From Dermanyssus gallinae (taxonomy: Eukaryota; Arthropoda; Arachnida; Mesostigmata; Dermanyssidae), in contig QVRM01006800.1 of assembly GCA_003439945.1 (NCBI GenBank), forward strand, positions 1-64,000: a stretch of 64,000 nt of DNA. Direction: 5' to 3'. A model generated the notes under the pieces. It did no database searches. It was not told where the DNA came from and was given only the letters and a program-made list of their open reading frames with translations. Below are positions 10,301 through 22,379 of this stretch, piece after piece. The position numbers and the translations under genes were made by a program. Positions within the stretch are counted from its first letter, which is position 1. Each line of letters opens with the position of its first letter.

Positions 10301-10760
10301 GCAGTCATTTTTGTGTACTGCGACGAACGGCAACGCCGGCAGAAGTCGATGTAGCACCATCTACACGCCCGTAGTCCCTGTAGCGATTGTCGTCGCTGCT
10401 GTCGTGGGCCGTAATGGGTCGCCAGCCACCCACCCAGCCAGCCAGCCAGCCCACCCGCCCGCCCGTTCGCTCACGGCATGGCATGGCAGTTCCTACCGAC
10501 CTAATGTTGTCGGCAAGCAGCAGTAATGAGAAAGACGATGGCCGAGATGATATACTCTCTAGAAAATCAATAGGCCGATAACGCTCGTGTGGCTGCGGCG
10601 GAGTCCGCTGGCTCGCCGCTGGTATAGTGGTCGCCGTATGGTGGTCATGGCGACGGCCAATGATACGACGCACGACTTCCTCCTGCATCGCCTCTAAGAG
10701 TATGATGGTGGTGGTGGTGGTGGAGATGGCCATCAAAAGCAGCAGCTCCACGCAACGTGC
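10300..10760. repeat. GC-richer block with trinucleotide and tetranucleotide runs
   Basis: It contains CCAG/CCCG-type runs at about 10,425-10,470 (GCCAGCCAGCCAGCC, then CCCGCCCGCCCG) and a GGT run at about 10,707-10,723. A 148-codon minus-strand frame spans it, but its peptide is low-complexity and mirrors the repeats. It resembles a small version of the trinucleotide domain at 28.2-38.9 kb and could be a promoter or 5'-leader region of an unseen gene. No splice structure was recognised. Confidence 0.45.
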
Positions 10761-10790
10761 CTAGTGGGCCTGCCAATTTGTCAACTGCAG

Positions 10791-10846
<56 letters not shown>
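10791..10846. repeat. (CT)13-(AT)15 compound microsatellite
   Basis: CT repeats at 10,791-10,816 pass directly into AT repeats to 10,846. A short GTT run follows at about 10,911-10,935. Confidence 0.95.
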
Positions 10847-10852
<6 letters not shown>

Positions 10853-11306
10853 GGATGTGTGTTTACAGCAACGTTCTAAAAAAATCGTTTGCAAGGGCCA
10901 GCGGCTATCTTTGTTGTTGTTGTTGTTGTTGTTGTCGCAGCGTTATCCCTTATACCGTTCCACTTTAACGATGAGTGTAAACGCCAGCCAATAATACCAA
11001 GTCGTAGCACGCAAACACGCAAAACGAACTCGATTTCACGCGTTTCTTGAAAATTTTGCGTTGGCCGAAATTCCTTCATACATGCTGGCATCAGCGCGTA
11101 TGATGCGGAGCACGAAGTCGTAAGGCGCACGTTGACATTATTCGATCGAAATGCAAATACGAACTGCCCTCTACGAGACCACTCGTAGACCATATTGTCT
11201 AGTTCTATGTTCGGTAAGTTGTTAACTCATGTTGACTTGGCCCGATTTATGCATTCAATTGAATATACGGAAGCCTCAGCAATGAAAATTATGAGAACTG
11301 CCGCCT

Positions 11307-11308
<2 letters not shown>

Positions 11309-11342
<34 letters not shown>
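11309..11342. repeat. (TA)17 microsatellite
   Basis: Pure TA repeat in AT-rich DNA. Confidence 0.95.
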
Positions 11343-11346
<4 letters not shown>

Positions 11347-14160
11347 GTCTGAAAGACGCTGCTTAATGCAACAGCTGCAACCCGTTTTTATATAACATGT
11401 ATATATGAAACGGCCGTAAGCAGATAAGTGCAATTATACCTCAACCAGCGTTTCTCAAAGCCTGCTGTTTAGGCGGTAAAATCCTAAGAATTTAAAGATC
11501 CGAATTTTTAGTTGCCTATTTATTGCATAAGCTTTTATGTGGTATTAGTACAGTAGTAGGCAGCAATCGCGTGTGACCGTTTGACCAGAGCCCGTCTTAT
11601 TTCTACATGTAAGCTCGGTAAGCGCGTCCACAATGTTCTTAGTCTATTTTTAAAAAGTACCTTTTTGTCATTAGGTTTTCGTAGAAATGACTACACCAAA
11701 AAAGCATATTGATGGGATTGACAAGAACGATACATTAATAGAAGACATTGGAATTCCTGCTAATTTTTAATTATAAGTGTTCCCGAAGTATTTGCATGTG
11801 CCTTCAGCACGCTTTCCACTCCACCACCTAATTACGCAATACTGGTCGATAAACGACACGGCCACATAATAGATCAATGATACAGGTAGCTCCACGCTGG
11901 CGCAGATTAGAGATCACCCCGAGAGGCTCTTAACCAACGCAGACCAACGGTACAAACGGCATTTACAAATAATGCTTTATCACCCAAACAAACAGCCACA
12001 TAGGTAGAACAAAAAGTCATTGAGTCACAATACATGTAGCAATACTTGATCAAACCTAGCAAAAAAACAACACCACGTTGCAATTCATAACACGGAGCCT
12101 AGTGAGAGAGAATCAATCAATCAATAATGCGTTGCTTACGAAAAATATAAACGACAGACTGTCTACCGTTCAGGAAGCGGACAACAGTATTTTTTGGTGT
12201 AGATGCCATAGACCACTAACGCCAACAACAAATAAGTCGGAGATTCGAGCATTCTATCCAGCCCAGCAAACTTATTCTACGCTTACAGATCCACCAGCAC
12301 ACTACGGCTATACACAAATGACCCCACTTGACGCACCAGGGTACGCAAAAATCTCCTCTAACCGCTGGAAGCTACAGGAAAAAATACCTAGCTCATTCTG
12401 TAAATATTTAAATCTGAGTGCTTCAGCTAAGATCTCACACACAGCAAGAAACACAAAACAAAGAACGGCGGACCACTAGAATCAAATGATATATACCTAC
12501 TAAAAGGTAGATATGTACTATAATTCTGACCGCCATGTACGGGGAACGACATCAATATAAACAAACAATATTTGTTTATGTTGGTGTTGGTAAATACTAA
12601 TCATTGCCGTCTTGCAATAAAACTACACTAGAATCAACTTTTAAGCAAGCTAATGTACCTTATCTACCATACGTGCAATTAAAACAAGGACCCCGGACAG
12701 AGAATGCAGTCAAAGGCTAATAATGCCACAAGAGAATTGTCCAAACAATAAAACGCTTCTTACGGTAATTATCGTCCCTATTGAACAGAAGCCCGCATAA
12801 AGCGGTCGCATAATTGGCGCTACTACCAGATTGAGCCAGATGTCCGGCCAGGTTATAGACTGTTAGCTATACACTAATAATAACATTAAGCCGCATAGCA
12901 GAGGGCTTATGAATACGTACATGCGAGATAAACGTGGACTTTAAAGCCTATGCCCGCCGCCGAGACTGCAGGCACACGGCCACCCAAAAGCGGAAGTTCA
13001 AGATACCCTAAATATGTTATTCTCTCTAGGGTTTCAGATATGCACAGATAATACTGGCAGTGACATACTCTCAAACATACTAAAGCCGTATGCTTCTCGC
13101 CACCAAGGTTAGGGACGGCATCCCGTAAGCTTGCGCGCTTCGATCGAGCCCATCAAAAAGACAGTCTCAATCGTGACTCCAAGTCAAAGTACGCGTAGCC
13201 GTCCTGCGTCTCATCCGGTCGAGTGGTCACATCTTGCCGTCTCGGCCACAAATGTACAATCTGTGAATTTAAACTATCTTGGAGTTTAAGCTCTTCTTTC
13301 AATTGTTTCTTCTCTGAATACATTCAAAAACCTTCACCAACGGTGGCCGCAACAGTTATATATTTGTTTTATCCTATGGACCTCCGAGAGTCTGTAACAC
13401 AATGTAGGTGCCTGGCGTCGCTTTTCTGTGCGATCCTTCTATAAGGTGTGATTAATTACACCGCTAAGGGTTATTTATATTGAGGGTGCGGACGATCTCA
13501 GGCTGTGTTGTTCTATTCAGGCCGATATCTGACCAAGGCTGCTACAGACAGTTGTCAATGGCTTCGTTCGCAGGAATAGATCAAATGGAATGATATATTA
13601 GCGTATAAGTGCATCATTCATAAGCATGGTAAGAGACGATATATTTATTATCTGGATGAGCAGCGTACGTTATCGCCATCAGCGGAATTCACAAGAGACC
13701 TACATAATTGGAACCATCAAATCTGGCTATTAAGGCTGCCATAAAAGTGGCTGGGGGACGTTAAATCGGGCAGACAGATCCGCGTGCACGTGAAATGCCC
13801 GCAATTGCACTCTCCGTCTTTTTAGTTGCGGTAGTAATCCTCATTGATAAAACTAGTACTAGATGCAGGTCATTATGCAGTCTCCAACTCTAGTGTTGCG
13901 GAAGCAGTTATGTGATAGCATGTTCGGATGTTTATGGTTGCGACATTTGCGGATAAGGAACGTAAAGCAGGATAGCAAACATCAGCGCATTCATGTATGT
14001 AGTTGTGCTATTTGCTAGTGTCTAGCTATCGGATCCACGCGACCGTTAAGCCTTCATTAAACACCATTGGCTAGTTCATGTTAGGTTACCATGAACCAGG
14101 GGTATGTCCGAGAAGCACTGCAAACGAATGAGTTTGGGCTATTAAATATATTATTTTTTA
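11343..14160. other. AT-rich intergenic stretch, nothing recognised
   Basis: The longest frame (133 codons, 12,078-12,479, plus) gives a Thr/Asn/Ser-rich peptide without recognisable domains. An imperfect hairpin lies at about 12,550-12,587 (ATAAACAAA paired with TTTGTTTAT around CAATA). No mobile-element signature was seen. Confidence 0.4.
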
Positions 14161-14165
14161 GCTTT

Positions 14166-14376
14166 AGAGGAATTATATATATGTATTATAATATATATAT
14201 ATAATATATATATATATATGTATATGATATATGTATCTATATATATATATATATATATCTAATATATATATAATTATATATATTATATGATATAATAATA
14301 TATATATCATATATATATATATTTATCTATATATATATAGATATATATGTATATATTATATTAATATATATATAGG
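14166..14376. repeat. About 210 bp of AT-only self-complementary sequence
   Basis: Almost only A and T in imperfect ATAT blocks with embedded TAATATA and ATGATATA units, so it can pair with itself many ways. It is not a clean dinucleotide microsatellite and looks like a decayed or unequally expanded one. Confidence 0.85.
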
Positions 14377-14890
14377 CGAAACAGTTTAGAATCTCTTTAA
14401 AGAGGCTTTCTTAGCGGACCTGGACTTCGTTTCCATTCCGATTTCTAGCAGACCTGCACTCATCCAGCCTACGGCTCGTGGTCGATAAGCTAGCAAGTTC
14501 CTAGCCAAGGTAGTGGCTGGCCTTCTACGCTTCGGCCAACCACAACCGATTTAACACTGGTCTTCGGCTCTAAACTGTTCACGCTATAGATAAAGAATTG
14601 TGTAAATCGTTTGATAGCTATTTTTGATGTTCGCCTGTTTTTCGGCAAATTACGTTCAATGTGAGCTTACGAGCCATACGGGGCCGTTGACTCACGGTAT
14701 TGACAATTGAGATCTCGGTCACAGTAGAGACTGTTGCGCACACAGCGCCATCGTTTATCAGCTATCCGAGCATCCCAACGTTATTCCTCAAGCTCGACTT
14801 CTTGAACGCGTATAAAACAATTTGAAGGGACCATTTGCTCGAGTCAGTCAAGTGCCTCAAATATAAAAAAATTGACTTATGTATGGTCAG
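14377..14890. other. Intergenic stretch, nothing recognised
   Basis: No domain or element seen. Its 3' end may include the decayed RT palm of the LINE fragment that follows. Confidence 0.35.
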
Positions 14891-14904
14891 CAGAAACGAC
14901 TCCG

Positions 14905-15205
14905 TTTCTTCTAGTCGGGCTAGACCTCACTTTGAACTCCGAAAGTGGCATTCCACGGGGGACCCCTTAAACCACCTTTATTTTGACTAGCAATCAACGA
15001 CCTGGTAAAATCCATAGAGAGCCTGCTGAACATTTGGTATTTGGACGACACAGTCAAAGTCGGTGATGCGACCACGAATTCGGCTAACTTACAGAAGACT
15101 CGCGATTTTAAGGAGGCTAGCGGATTGCTCTGTATACATCGAAGGCGTTTACAAAATATGCCGACTCTAACTCGATGGCTGAAATTCTGCACCTTCTCCA
15201 AGGCT
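14905..15205 (+). mobile_element. WYLDD-type LINE, RT fragment (copy A)
   Basis: Around 14,930 the sequence reads ESGIPRGTPL in place of the usual GVQQGDPLGP motif B. From about 15,020 another frame reads ESLLNIWYLDDTVKVGD, the motif C of this family (WYLDD at 15,035-15,049), followed by an ANLQKTRDFKEASGLL segment that matches the DLQ..l.fee.GL stretch of copy C. The flanks are not recognisable, so this is an isolated, 5'- and 3'-truncated relic in the same orientation as copies B-D. Confidence 0.75.
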
Positions 15206-15435
15206 GAAGCGTAATACGCGCTAAAGAACTAAGACTCATACGAGTTTCACTGCTGCAAAAAAAGGTGTTCGGTCAGTTTTACGGAAATGGCTAAACAGAA
15301 ACAATAAATATAGCAGCAGATTGACTTTCTCTAGCGGCCTCGGTTTACTAAGGTGTTCCTTCTCGGGTCCTCATTTGACCAATGTGTTAAAACGGATTCT
15401 CCTGGCTGACAAAACTGAGAGCCTCGCCCGATCCA
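15205..15435. other. Short intervening stretch, nothing recognised
   Basis: No domain or repeat recognised; possibly decayed post-RT sequence of copy A. Confidence 0.3.
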
Positions 15436-15437
15436 AC

Positions 15438-15600
15438 TGTTTTTGTTTTGTTTTTGTTCTGGGAGATTTTGGGAATGCATGATGCACATTCGTCACTAGC
15501 AGCCTGCGTGATTAGTGTGTGACTCACATACCCACTCACAAAAGCTAGACTCGCTTTAACTACCTGACACTGAACACCCTAACCACCTTGGCAAATCTCC
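15438..15600 (-). mobile_element. Candidate tRNA-derived SINE, family 3
   Basis: Read on the minus strand it starts GATTTGCCAAGGTGGTTAGG, a box-A-like tRNA start, and ends in a tail of AACAAAAAC units (about 15,438-15,460). A GGTATGTGAGTCACAC segment stands where box B is expected, but it departs from the consensus. A similar head, GCAAGGTGGTTAGAGTGTT, lies on the plus strand at about 24,405-24,425. The A/C tail and shared head suggest a further SINE family; no target duplication was found. Confidence 0.4.
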
Positions 15601-16710
15601 ACTTAGAAGACTCAGCTAAGCGACGACAATGCCTGTTGCCTGTGGTCTGTCAGACAGGGTCACATTGGCGCTGCGCGCGATAGTGGCAGTCACGCACCAG
15701 GTATACGACAGAGTAGGTCACCTCCTGAATGAAGCTCCTAGGCAGACGGCATCCGCTTCTACGTGCGACTAACGCAATTTCCGTGTTAGCTGCAGCGCTG
15801 GCAAATTGGGCTTGACCTGGCCTAATTAAGGTTAAGCGTGAATATGATCGTCGGGCCAACACTTGCTTCGTCCGAACGTACAATAATAGACATAGGCAGT
15901 ACAATAAACACAAAACTTTCGCTACACAGACTTGTAATATTGCCGACACACAGCAGTGAACAAAGATAAACGGAATCACTTTAATGATCAGCTCAGTGGC
16001 GACGGCAGGCGAGCTAACAAGTACTTAATATGAAAAAGAAGTAAATGAAAAGGTGGAAATGTGACCCAAGTGAAAACTGAGGGGACGCCAAAAAACGGAA
16101 ACTGATGAGGAAAAAGTGCGGAAAATCGTTGCCGCAGATAAGCGAGTGAACATTAGGGAGATAGCGGAGGCGAAAATAGAGGAGGTGAAAATATAACTGA
16201 GGTTATGAGGCCGCTATTGAAATCATGGTGAAACTGGTGAAGGCGACGTAAACTAGTGATGATCGAATGCATGATACACTGGCACTAATTATAGAAGACT
16301 AAAAATACAGCCTTTCTCTGCGTCGTATAGGTCGAGTTTTGAGTTTGAATTCATTAAAATAAGTCGGTTTTATTGATCCTGTTTCGAGTAGTTCCGTATA
16401 ATGGTGATCAAAACTTAGGTTACTGATCCTGTATGATAAAAATCCATTAGATGTTAGTCGTTTGTTAGCTTTTTTGTTCAACAATAGGAAATACCATTTG
16501 TAAAAGTATAAATAGCATTACGTATGACGTTGCTGGCGTGCTGTTTAGGATGCTTTTGCGAGTGGTGTTTAACACTACAAACATTCAGTTTTAAGTTTTA
16601 AGATAACCAAAAAGACATTCAATAATGAACAATTTCTCCGGAATTCTATAAAGTAGGAGTCGGTATTTCCCTTTTCCAAGTCGGAATTAGAAGTTCATAA
16701 GATTGCCATA
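15601..16710. other. Intergenic stretch, nothing recognised
   Basis: AT-rich with purine-rich pieces (about 16,040-16,230). Frames up to 109 codons, all without recognisable domains. Confidence 0.4.
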
Positions 16711-18075
16711 TATCAAATCAAATCAAATCAAATGCACCTTTATTTAGTCAAAGGGGGGACAATATTTACATTTTAGAAACCGTTACCTAGATACATACAG
16801 TAGTCAGTTTACTTGTGTGGCGACATTTGCACTGTTAGTGCTTTAAGTTCTCATTGCCCTCGCCATCCGCCACGAAAACATGTTATTTACACGATCTGTC
16901 TTGGCAATTTGTTTCGACGAGATGGTGTTACCGCTTCTAAGATTGTTCAACCGAATGCTAAAATAATTTGACTTATTTGATGAGTTTATAATACGATTGA
17001 ACATGCGATAATCCGCTCTGGACTGAAGTTCCCGAATAGGGCTAATCACAATAGAATTTCGGGCAACGTTACACCTTAACGAGACACGACGAAGGAATCT
17101 CCTCTGTACACTTTCCATTGCTTCAATGTGTTTATCTAAGTAAGGCCGCCAAACCTCACAGCAATAGAGAAACTTAGGTACAACCAAACTATTATAAAGC
17201 CTCATGTAAAAATTGTAATCATTAATTATGAAACAACGAAATATGGTATTAGATATAAGATTAGCTGATCGGATGACTTGTGTAATATGGGTGCTAAAAT
17301 CCAGTTGCGGTGTCACCGCAACCCCTAGGTCCCTAATACAATTTAAAATAAGGATAGCCTCCCCATGTAGCGTGTAGTTATGGGCTTCTTTTAAACACAA
17401 TACAGCACATTTCGGCACTGATATAAGCATTTCATTATCCACACACCACTTAGAAACCGCTTCAATCGTACTCTGTAGTACTTGCCTTTCGCTAGCGGTG
17501 TTGGAAGGTCCGTATAGTTTCAAATCATCAGCATAAAGCTTATAAGTTATCGACTCAGGAATAACGTTTCTAAGATCTAAAACAAATGTGCAAAATAAAA
17601 GTGGCCCGAGGCTTGATCCCTGAGGAACACCTGAGGGGCACGTGCCCGACTCACTAAAGCTATTGTTTACGCGAACGCAGAACTCTCTATGGGTAAGATA
17701 ACTAGCAATCCATGATATAGAGCGAGTATCTACATCCAAGTACCTAAGCTTTTGTACAAGTTTTACATGGTTTACTCTATCAAATGCCTTCGAGAAATCA
17801 AAATATATACAATCAAAGGCCAGCCTATTGTTTATCATAACAGCCCAATCTTGAGTCATTTCGACGAGTTGAGTTGCCGTGGATTTGCCTTTAGTAAAAC
17901 CATGTTGATTCTCATCCAGCAAGCATTTAGATTGAAAAAAATTAAAAATGTGGTCCACTAGCAGTTTTTCAAAGATGATACATGCGTCTGTGATGACATG
18001 ATATATAGTCAGAATACTCTGTCTGTTCTCTTTTTTCAATGAGATTACTAATAATAATCAATCGGCGAGGAAAAC
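16711..18075 (-). mobile_element. CR1/L2-like LINE, 5'-truncated, with (ATTTG)n tail
   Basis: The minus-strand RT frame at 16,843-18,039 is followed by a short 3' untranslated part with an AATAAA-type signal and then a four-unit ATTTG repeat at 16,711-16,731, a simple 3' tail of the kind used by CR1/L2-group LINEs. No endonuclease domain is present upstream, so this copy was 5' truncated on insertion. It lies between WYLDD-LINE copies A and B and in opposite orientation to them. Target duplications were not identified. Confidence 0.85.
16843..18039 (-). pseudogene. CR1/L2-like LINE reverse transcriptase, one long intact frame
   Basis: This 398-codon frame holds a complete RT. The segment FEKLLVDHI...NQHGF (residues about 23-47) covers motifs 1-2. 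IYFDFSKAFDRVNH has the catalytic Asp at residue 81, SGVPQGSSLGPLLF is motif B at 136-149, and YADDLKLY is motif C at 169-176. The thumb and post-RT region follow, including a YCCEVWRPY-type segment and an RRFLRRVSLR stretch, with no stop to the end. Upstream of the first Met the frame breaks, so the start codon is only the first Met of a truncated protein. The intact catalytic residues suggest a young copy, but without endonuclease and 5' end it cannot move on its own. Confidence 0.88.
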
Positions 18076-18660
18076 AAGCTAGCAAAAGCCTCGTTATGCG
18101 TGCTTGTTTTTCGGGGCAGTCGCCCGTTGCTCCGAAGTTGCGCGGTATGCGAGTCAGTGCCAAATGGCCACCAGCGTCACACCAGCTATATGACAATTGT
18201 CTTAAATAAGTATTTTCCTAATGTATCCGGCCTCTGTGACCGACATGATAGAAGGCTTTGTGAGCCCTCTGCAGCACAAATGCGTGTGGTTCCACGACTC
18301 AGGTGCCGAGTCTCAGGGTAACGAAAATTTGTGTAGCATAGTATCGACCACGCGAGACTTAAAGCGTGGAAATCGGCCCTTGCTCCGGGATGAAAATAGT
18401 ATGGAGTGTAGAATTGAGTATTAGTCGTAGGTATCAGTGTTGGCGGTGCGTTAAGGGCTACTTTGGAAGACGTCGGTTACCCCCCAAAAATTTTAGGAAT
18501 TTTGTGTGCAACCCGCAAAGTCACCCCCGAACTGACATTGGGGGTTTGCACAAGCAACCGTAGAAAACGCATTCCTCGCGAAACATTTTCTTGCTTGACA
18601 CGGTATCATCGTAAGCAATGCTTTTAACGCGATACGACGAGACGTAATATTAGAAGAAAT
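18076..18660. other. Intergenic stretch between LINE copies, nothing recognised
   Basis: No element seen. It may be the decayed 5' part of WYLDD-LINE copy B, but no motif supports that. Confidence 0.35.
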
Positions 18661-18679
18661 GAGACTACGAAACTCCTGC

Positions 18680-20340
18680 CGCTGGTTTGGCAGAGCTACA
18701 GGGATCCGTCACTTCCAGCCTGGTGTTACAAAGAACCACTCAAATCGACTAATGGAGTGCAACTACTGGGCCCCGTATTGTTCAGCCTAGGGATCTTTAC
18801 TTTAGTGGCACGAATGAGAAGCCCGCTAAACATCTGGTACCTGTATGATGTTAAATTGGGAGGACCGGCGGAAGTAGTAGCCGCTAACGTACTCAAGATA
18901 ATTGAGTTTGCGAATGAAGGAGCAACAGTCCTCAAGCTTTCCAAGCGCGAGAGTATAATGGTTGGGGGATAGAAAGGAATGAGACGAACCACACAGAACC
19001 TTTTTTGTACCAGGCTATAGTTAACCCGACCGAGTTAGAGGTGTTTAGGCCTCCACCTAGTCCACAAAGTTTTTCAAGACCTTTAGAGTTAAACTCCGCG
19101 CGTTGCTACAGACACGACCTCGTCTGTTGGCCTTGCCTTTGGAGATATAGTTTACGCTTTCCGAAATTTAACTCACCGAAAAGCCAATGTCCTGATGCCC
19201 TGCAAGCGTATGACGATTCTACAATGGACATACTGAGTGAAATGCTTAAAATCGACTTTACGGACAGTACGTGGCAAAGATCAAGCCTCCCCATACGAGA
19301 AGGTGGACTGGGTATTTGATCTGCAACAAAATTGTGCCCCATATGTTACGCAGCGGCATTCTTAAAATTTATCCAGCTGGCAGAGAGTCTAGTTGACTCG
19401 AGTGCTCACCGCCGGTTGCACATGGTCTAGCAGGAGGCAGAGCCTCTGATCAAACTGAACTTGCATCCAGGTCCTTGGGAAAAACATACAACGCAGAATG
19501 TGCTCGACAACTACAAATGCAAAGTCACAGTCCGTAAGATCATCGAAAGCCTTAAGTCTCCTACAGAGAAAACGGTCTTCTTGGCCGCACGAGACACCTT
19601 TAGCGGCGGATTCTTCATAGAGATCTCGTCACCGCAGCTCGGCACTATGCTGGACAACATCTCATTCCGCATAGTGTCGGCTCTCAGAATCGGCGGGCCG
19701 TTATGCGAACTACACATTTGCAAGACCTGTAAAAACCAGTAGAGAAGAATAGACTCCACCCATTGAGCTGCATCAAAAGCCAAGGTCGGGCTCCTAGGCA
19801 CACCGAAATAAATACAGTATTTCAAAGAGCTCTTCGGAGGGCGAAAATACCTACTGTACCTAATATATTGGAACCTAGACTAGGACTCCATGACGATAAA
19901 AGGCCCGACGGTATCACCATTTCGCCGTAGAAAAAGGCAACCTGGTCTGGGATGAGACAGTCTCTTGCATAGCCGCACCGTCATATTTGTGCCACACCGC
20001 CACCGAGGCGGGATGGGTTGCCAAACACGCAAAAACGAACAGTACCGTTCATATACAGAGTTAGATTTTTGTGCTTATTGCAATGGGACAATGGGCCCGA
20101 TCAGTATAAGTACAGGGACAATTATAAGAGACTTAAGTGATCGAATACAAGTAAACGTACAAAAAATAAACAAGAGGATACACGTGAAGGTAAGTTTCTG
20201 AGGCAGCTGCTGCCATTGGCAGTTTGCATAGGAAATGCCGCGACGATATTAGGTGCGATGGGCTGAGAATAGCTAGAGGGAAACCCTAAAATAACGAAAA
20301 TACATTTTCACACCTCACAATTGTATTGCAATAATAATAA
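18680..20340 (+). mobile_element. WYLDD-type LINE, copy B: RT palm to 3' tail
   Basis: From about 18,755 the frame reads LLGPVLFSLGI (motif B end) and SPLNIWYLYDVKLGGP, where WYLDD has become WYLYD and so lost a catalytic Asp. Post-RT signatures follow: AYDDSTMDILSEML, SLPIREGGLGI (19,290-19,318), KTVFLAARDTFSGG, QLGTMLDNISFRIVSALRI (about 19,640-19,695) and the decayed knuckle CELHICKTC. A remnant of the C-terminal end, LPLAVCIGNAATILGAMG, stops at 20,266-20,268. A short 3' region reading CACACCTCACAATTGTA ends in an AAT run at about 20,331-20,346. Many stops and shifts: an old copy. Confidence 0.8.
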
Positions 20341-21092
20341 TAATAATTTCCCTTTTGCAAGTGGAGCCGGTTTAGACGGTCTACGGCCTCGACATCTTCG
20401 GGACATGCTTAGCCAAACAATTCCATCCTCAGAGCGTCTTCTGGAAGAGCTAGGCATTCTTATGGCTAGAGTGCTCAATGGGGCTAGAGTGCCAATCCGT
20501 TTTTATGGCGCAAGTTTAACTGCCCTCCGAAATAAAGATAATTCCATCAGGCCCATAGCATGTGGACTAACTCTACGAAGAATGGCTTCAAAGATCGCGA
20601 TGACTATGAACAAACGGACCATAGTTGCTGCGGTTTCACACCATCAAATGTGTGTTGCCATTAGAGGAGGAGCAGAGGCTACTGTACATGTTACACGTGC
20701 TTTTTTGGAAACAGAAGGTCCGACAAAAGTACAACATTTCTGATGAATTAAAGAGAAAAGCTCCACGACTCTATCCAATGATATAGCAGGGTTATAGATA
20801 TTTCTCAATCCTCACTTGGAACGCAGATACGATCATAGAGTCGCAAACTGGCATTCAGCAGGGAGACCCATTGGGACCAGCTCTGTTCTGCCTCGGCATT
20901 TCTGATTTGGTATCTAGCTCACAGAGCCTTTTCAATGTCTGGTACCTAGACGACGCTGTCTTGGGAGGTCCCGCAAATGTCGCGGCGAGGGATTTGCAAG
21001 CTATATTGAACTTCGAGGAATCGGGAGGGCTGACCCTCAACGCGGCCAAGTGCGAGGTTTTAGCTGTCGGATGTACATCTCAAGATCAAGCG

Positions 21093-21153
21093 CAGGCTAC
21101 ACAAACATTCTAAGCGGAATACACAGGCTACACAGACATTCTAAGCGGAATAC
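21093..21153 (+). repeat. 31-bp tandem duplication inside LINE copy C
   Basis: CAGGCTACACAAACATTCTA and the following 11 bases are repeated immediately with three or fewer differences. It lies at the join between RT and post-RT region, where sequence is missing relative to copy B. Confidence 0.85.
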
Positions 21154-22219
21154 TAAACATTGACTTAGAAGAAAACATCTGGGACAGAGCTAGCCTTCCT
21201 ATCGGAAACGGAGGCCTTGGAATAAGAAGAGCCACAGATCTAGCTGCGGTATGTTATGCTGCATCCCTGAATCAATTAGGCTTCCTGGCGGAATCACTCA
21301 TTGACGTGGAAGCAAAGATTGAACTACAAAAGGCAGCAATAGTGGCGGATACCACAGTCAGAAGTCAACTTGACCCCGGCCCTCTGAGAGAACACGTGAG
21401 TCAAAGTCTTCTTGCAAAACTAAGAAGTCCGCTCGAGATATAACAGATAGCCTAACATCAGCAAGAGAGCGCACCGTTTTTCTAGCGGCTCAACATCCCT
21501 TCAACGGGGGCTGGCTTCAAGCGCTGCCCTCCTGTCAGCTTGGCACCATGCTGGACCCAAACTCCTTCCGCATGGTGTCAGCCCTTAGAATAGGCGCCCC
21601 CGCCTGCCAGTCCTTTTCATGTCTGCGATGTGGCCAACCTGTTGACTCTGACGGGTTACACCCGTTAAGCTGTCTGAAAAGTTCCGGCAGAATTACAAGA
21701 CACGCTGAACTTAACGCCATAGTTAGAAGAGCTTTTAGAAGGGCAGGGATACCATCTACACCCGAGCCGAATGGTCTTAATGGCAGCAGTGAGGTGCGGC
21801 CTTACGGGGTCACCATCCCGCTGTGGTCACACGGAAAAAGCCTTGTATAGGATGTAACGGTTTCATGCACGGCGGCCTTATCGTATTTACACCACAGCGC
21901 CGTTGAGTCGGGATGCGTAGCAGAGCGCGCGGATTCAGAAAAACGAAGGAAGTATCTCGAGCTATCTCGAAGCAACCGCTTTGTACCCATTGCATTAAAG
22001 ACGCTCGGGTACAGCGAAAATCCTGAAAGATATCGGAAAACGCATAGCAGAAGTTACGGGCAATCGACGCGAGGCCATGTTTTTGAGACAGATGATCTCT
22101 TTGGCCGTTTGTAGAGGAAATGTGGCTTCCATCATAGGCGCCATGAATTGATAGAAAGCGACCGGAGCAGGATAAACCTGGCATAAACGTTCATACCCCA
22201 CAATTGTAATAACTGGATG

Positions 22220-22294
<75 letters not shown>
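22220..22294. repeat. (TAA)25 microsatellite, 3' tail of copy C
   Basis: Pure TAA repeat directly after the conserved CACAATTGTA-type 3' end of the LINE; it is best explained as the LINE tail, later expanded. Confidence 0.93.
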
Positions 22295-22300
<6 letters not shown>

Positions 22301-22379
22301 TCCCCCCGTAAAGCAAGACGGAATTTCGCATACATTCTCTGTGAAAAAAGGAGCCGTTACCAAAATCCGTCCACGACTG

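Larger units (their letters stand above)
20346..22294 (+). mobile_element. WYLDD-type LINE, copy C: largest, RT to (TAA)n tail
   Basis: It begins directly after the AAT tail of copy B. The RT starts AGLDGLRPRHLRDML and runs through SIRPIACGLTLRRMASKIAM and GGAEATVHVTRAFL. The motif A region is deleted around 20,740. Then come GIQQGDPLGPALF (motif B) and NVWYLDDAVLGGP (motif C, 20,940-20,954) with both Asp present. After a 31-bp duplication at 21,093-21,153 it reads SLPIGNGGLGIRRATDLA, RTVFLAAQHPFNGG, LGTMLDPNSFRMVSALRIGA, a CCHC knuckle (CLRC....GLHPLSC) and a restriction-like endonuclease site changed to RPYG. The C-terminus SLAVCRGNVASIIGAMN stops at 22,149. A CCCCACAATTGTA motif and a (TAA)25 tail end it. 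Confidence 0.85.

Noticed and set aside
10305..10751. 148-codon minus-strand frame
   Set aside because: The peptide only mirrors trinucleotide and tetranucleotide runs; no start context, domain or splice structure.
12078..12479. 133-codon frame in the AT-rich region
   Set aside because: Composition looks like random translation; no family, no neighbours, no splice signals.
14166..14376. Replication origin or scaffold-attachment region, suggested by AT-only sequence
   Set aside because: AT content alone is not evidence; similar AT runs are all over the window.
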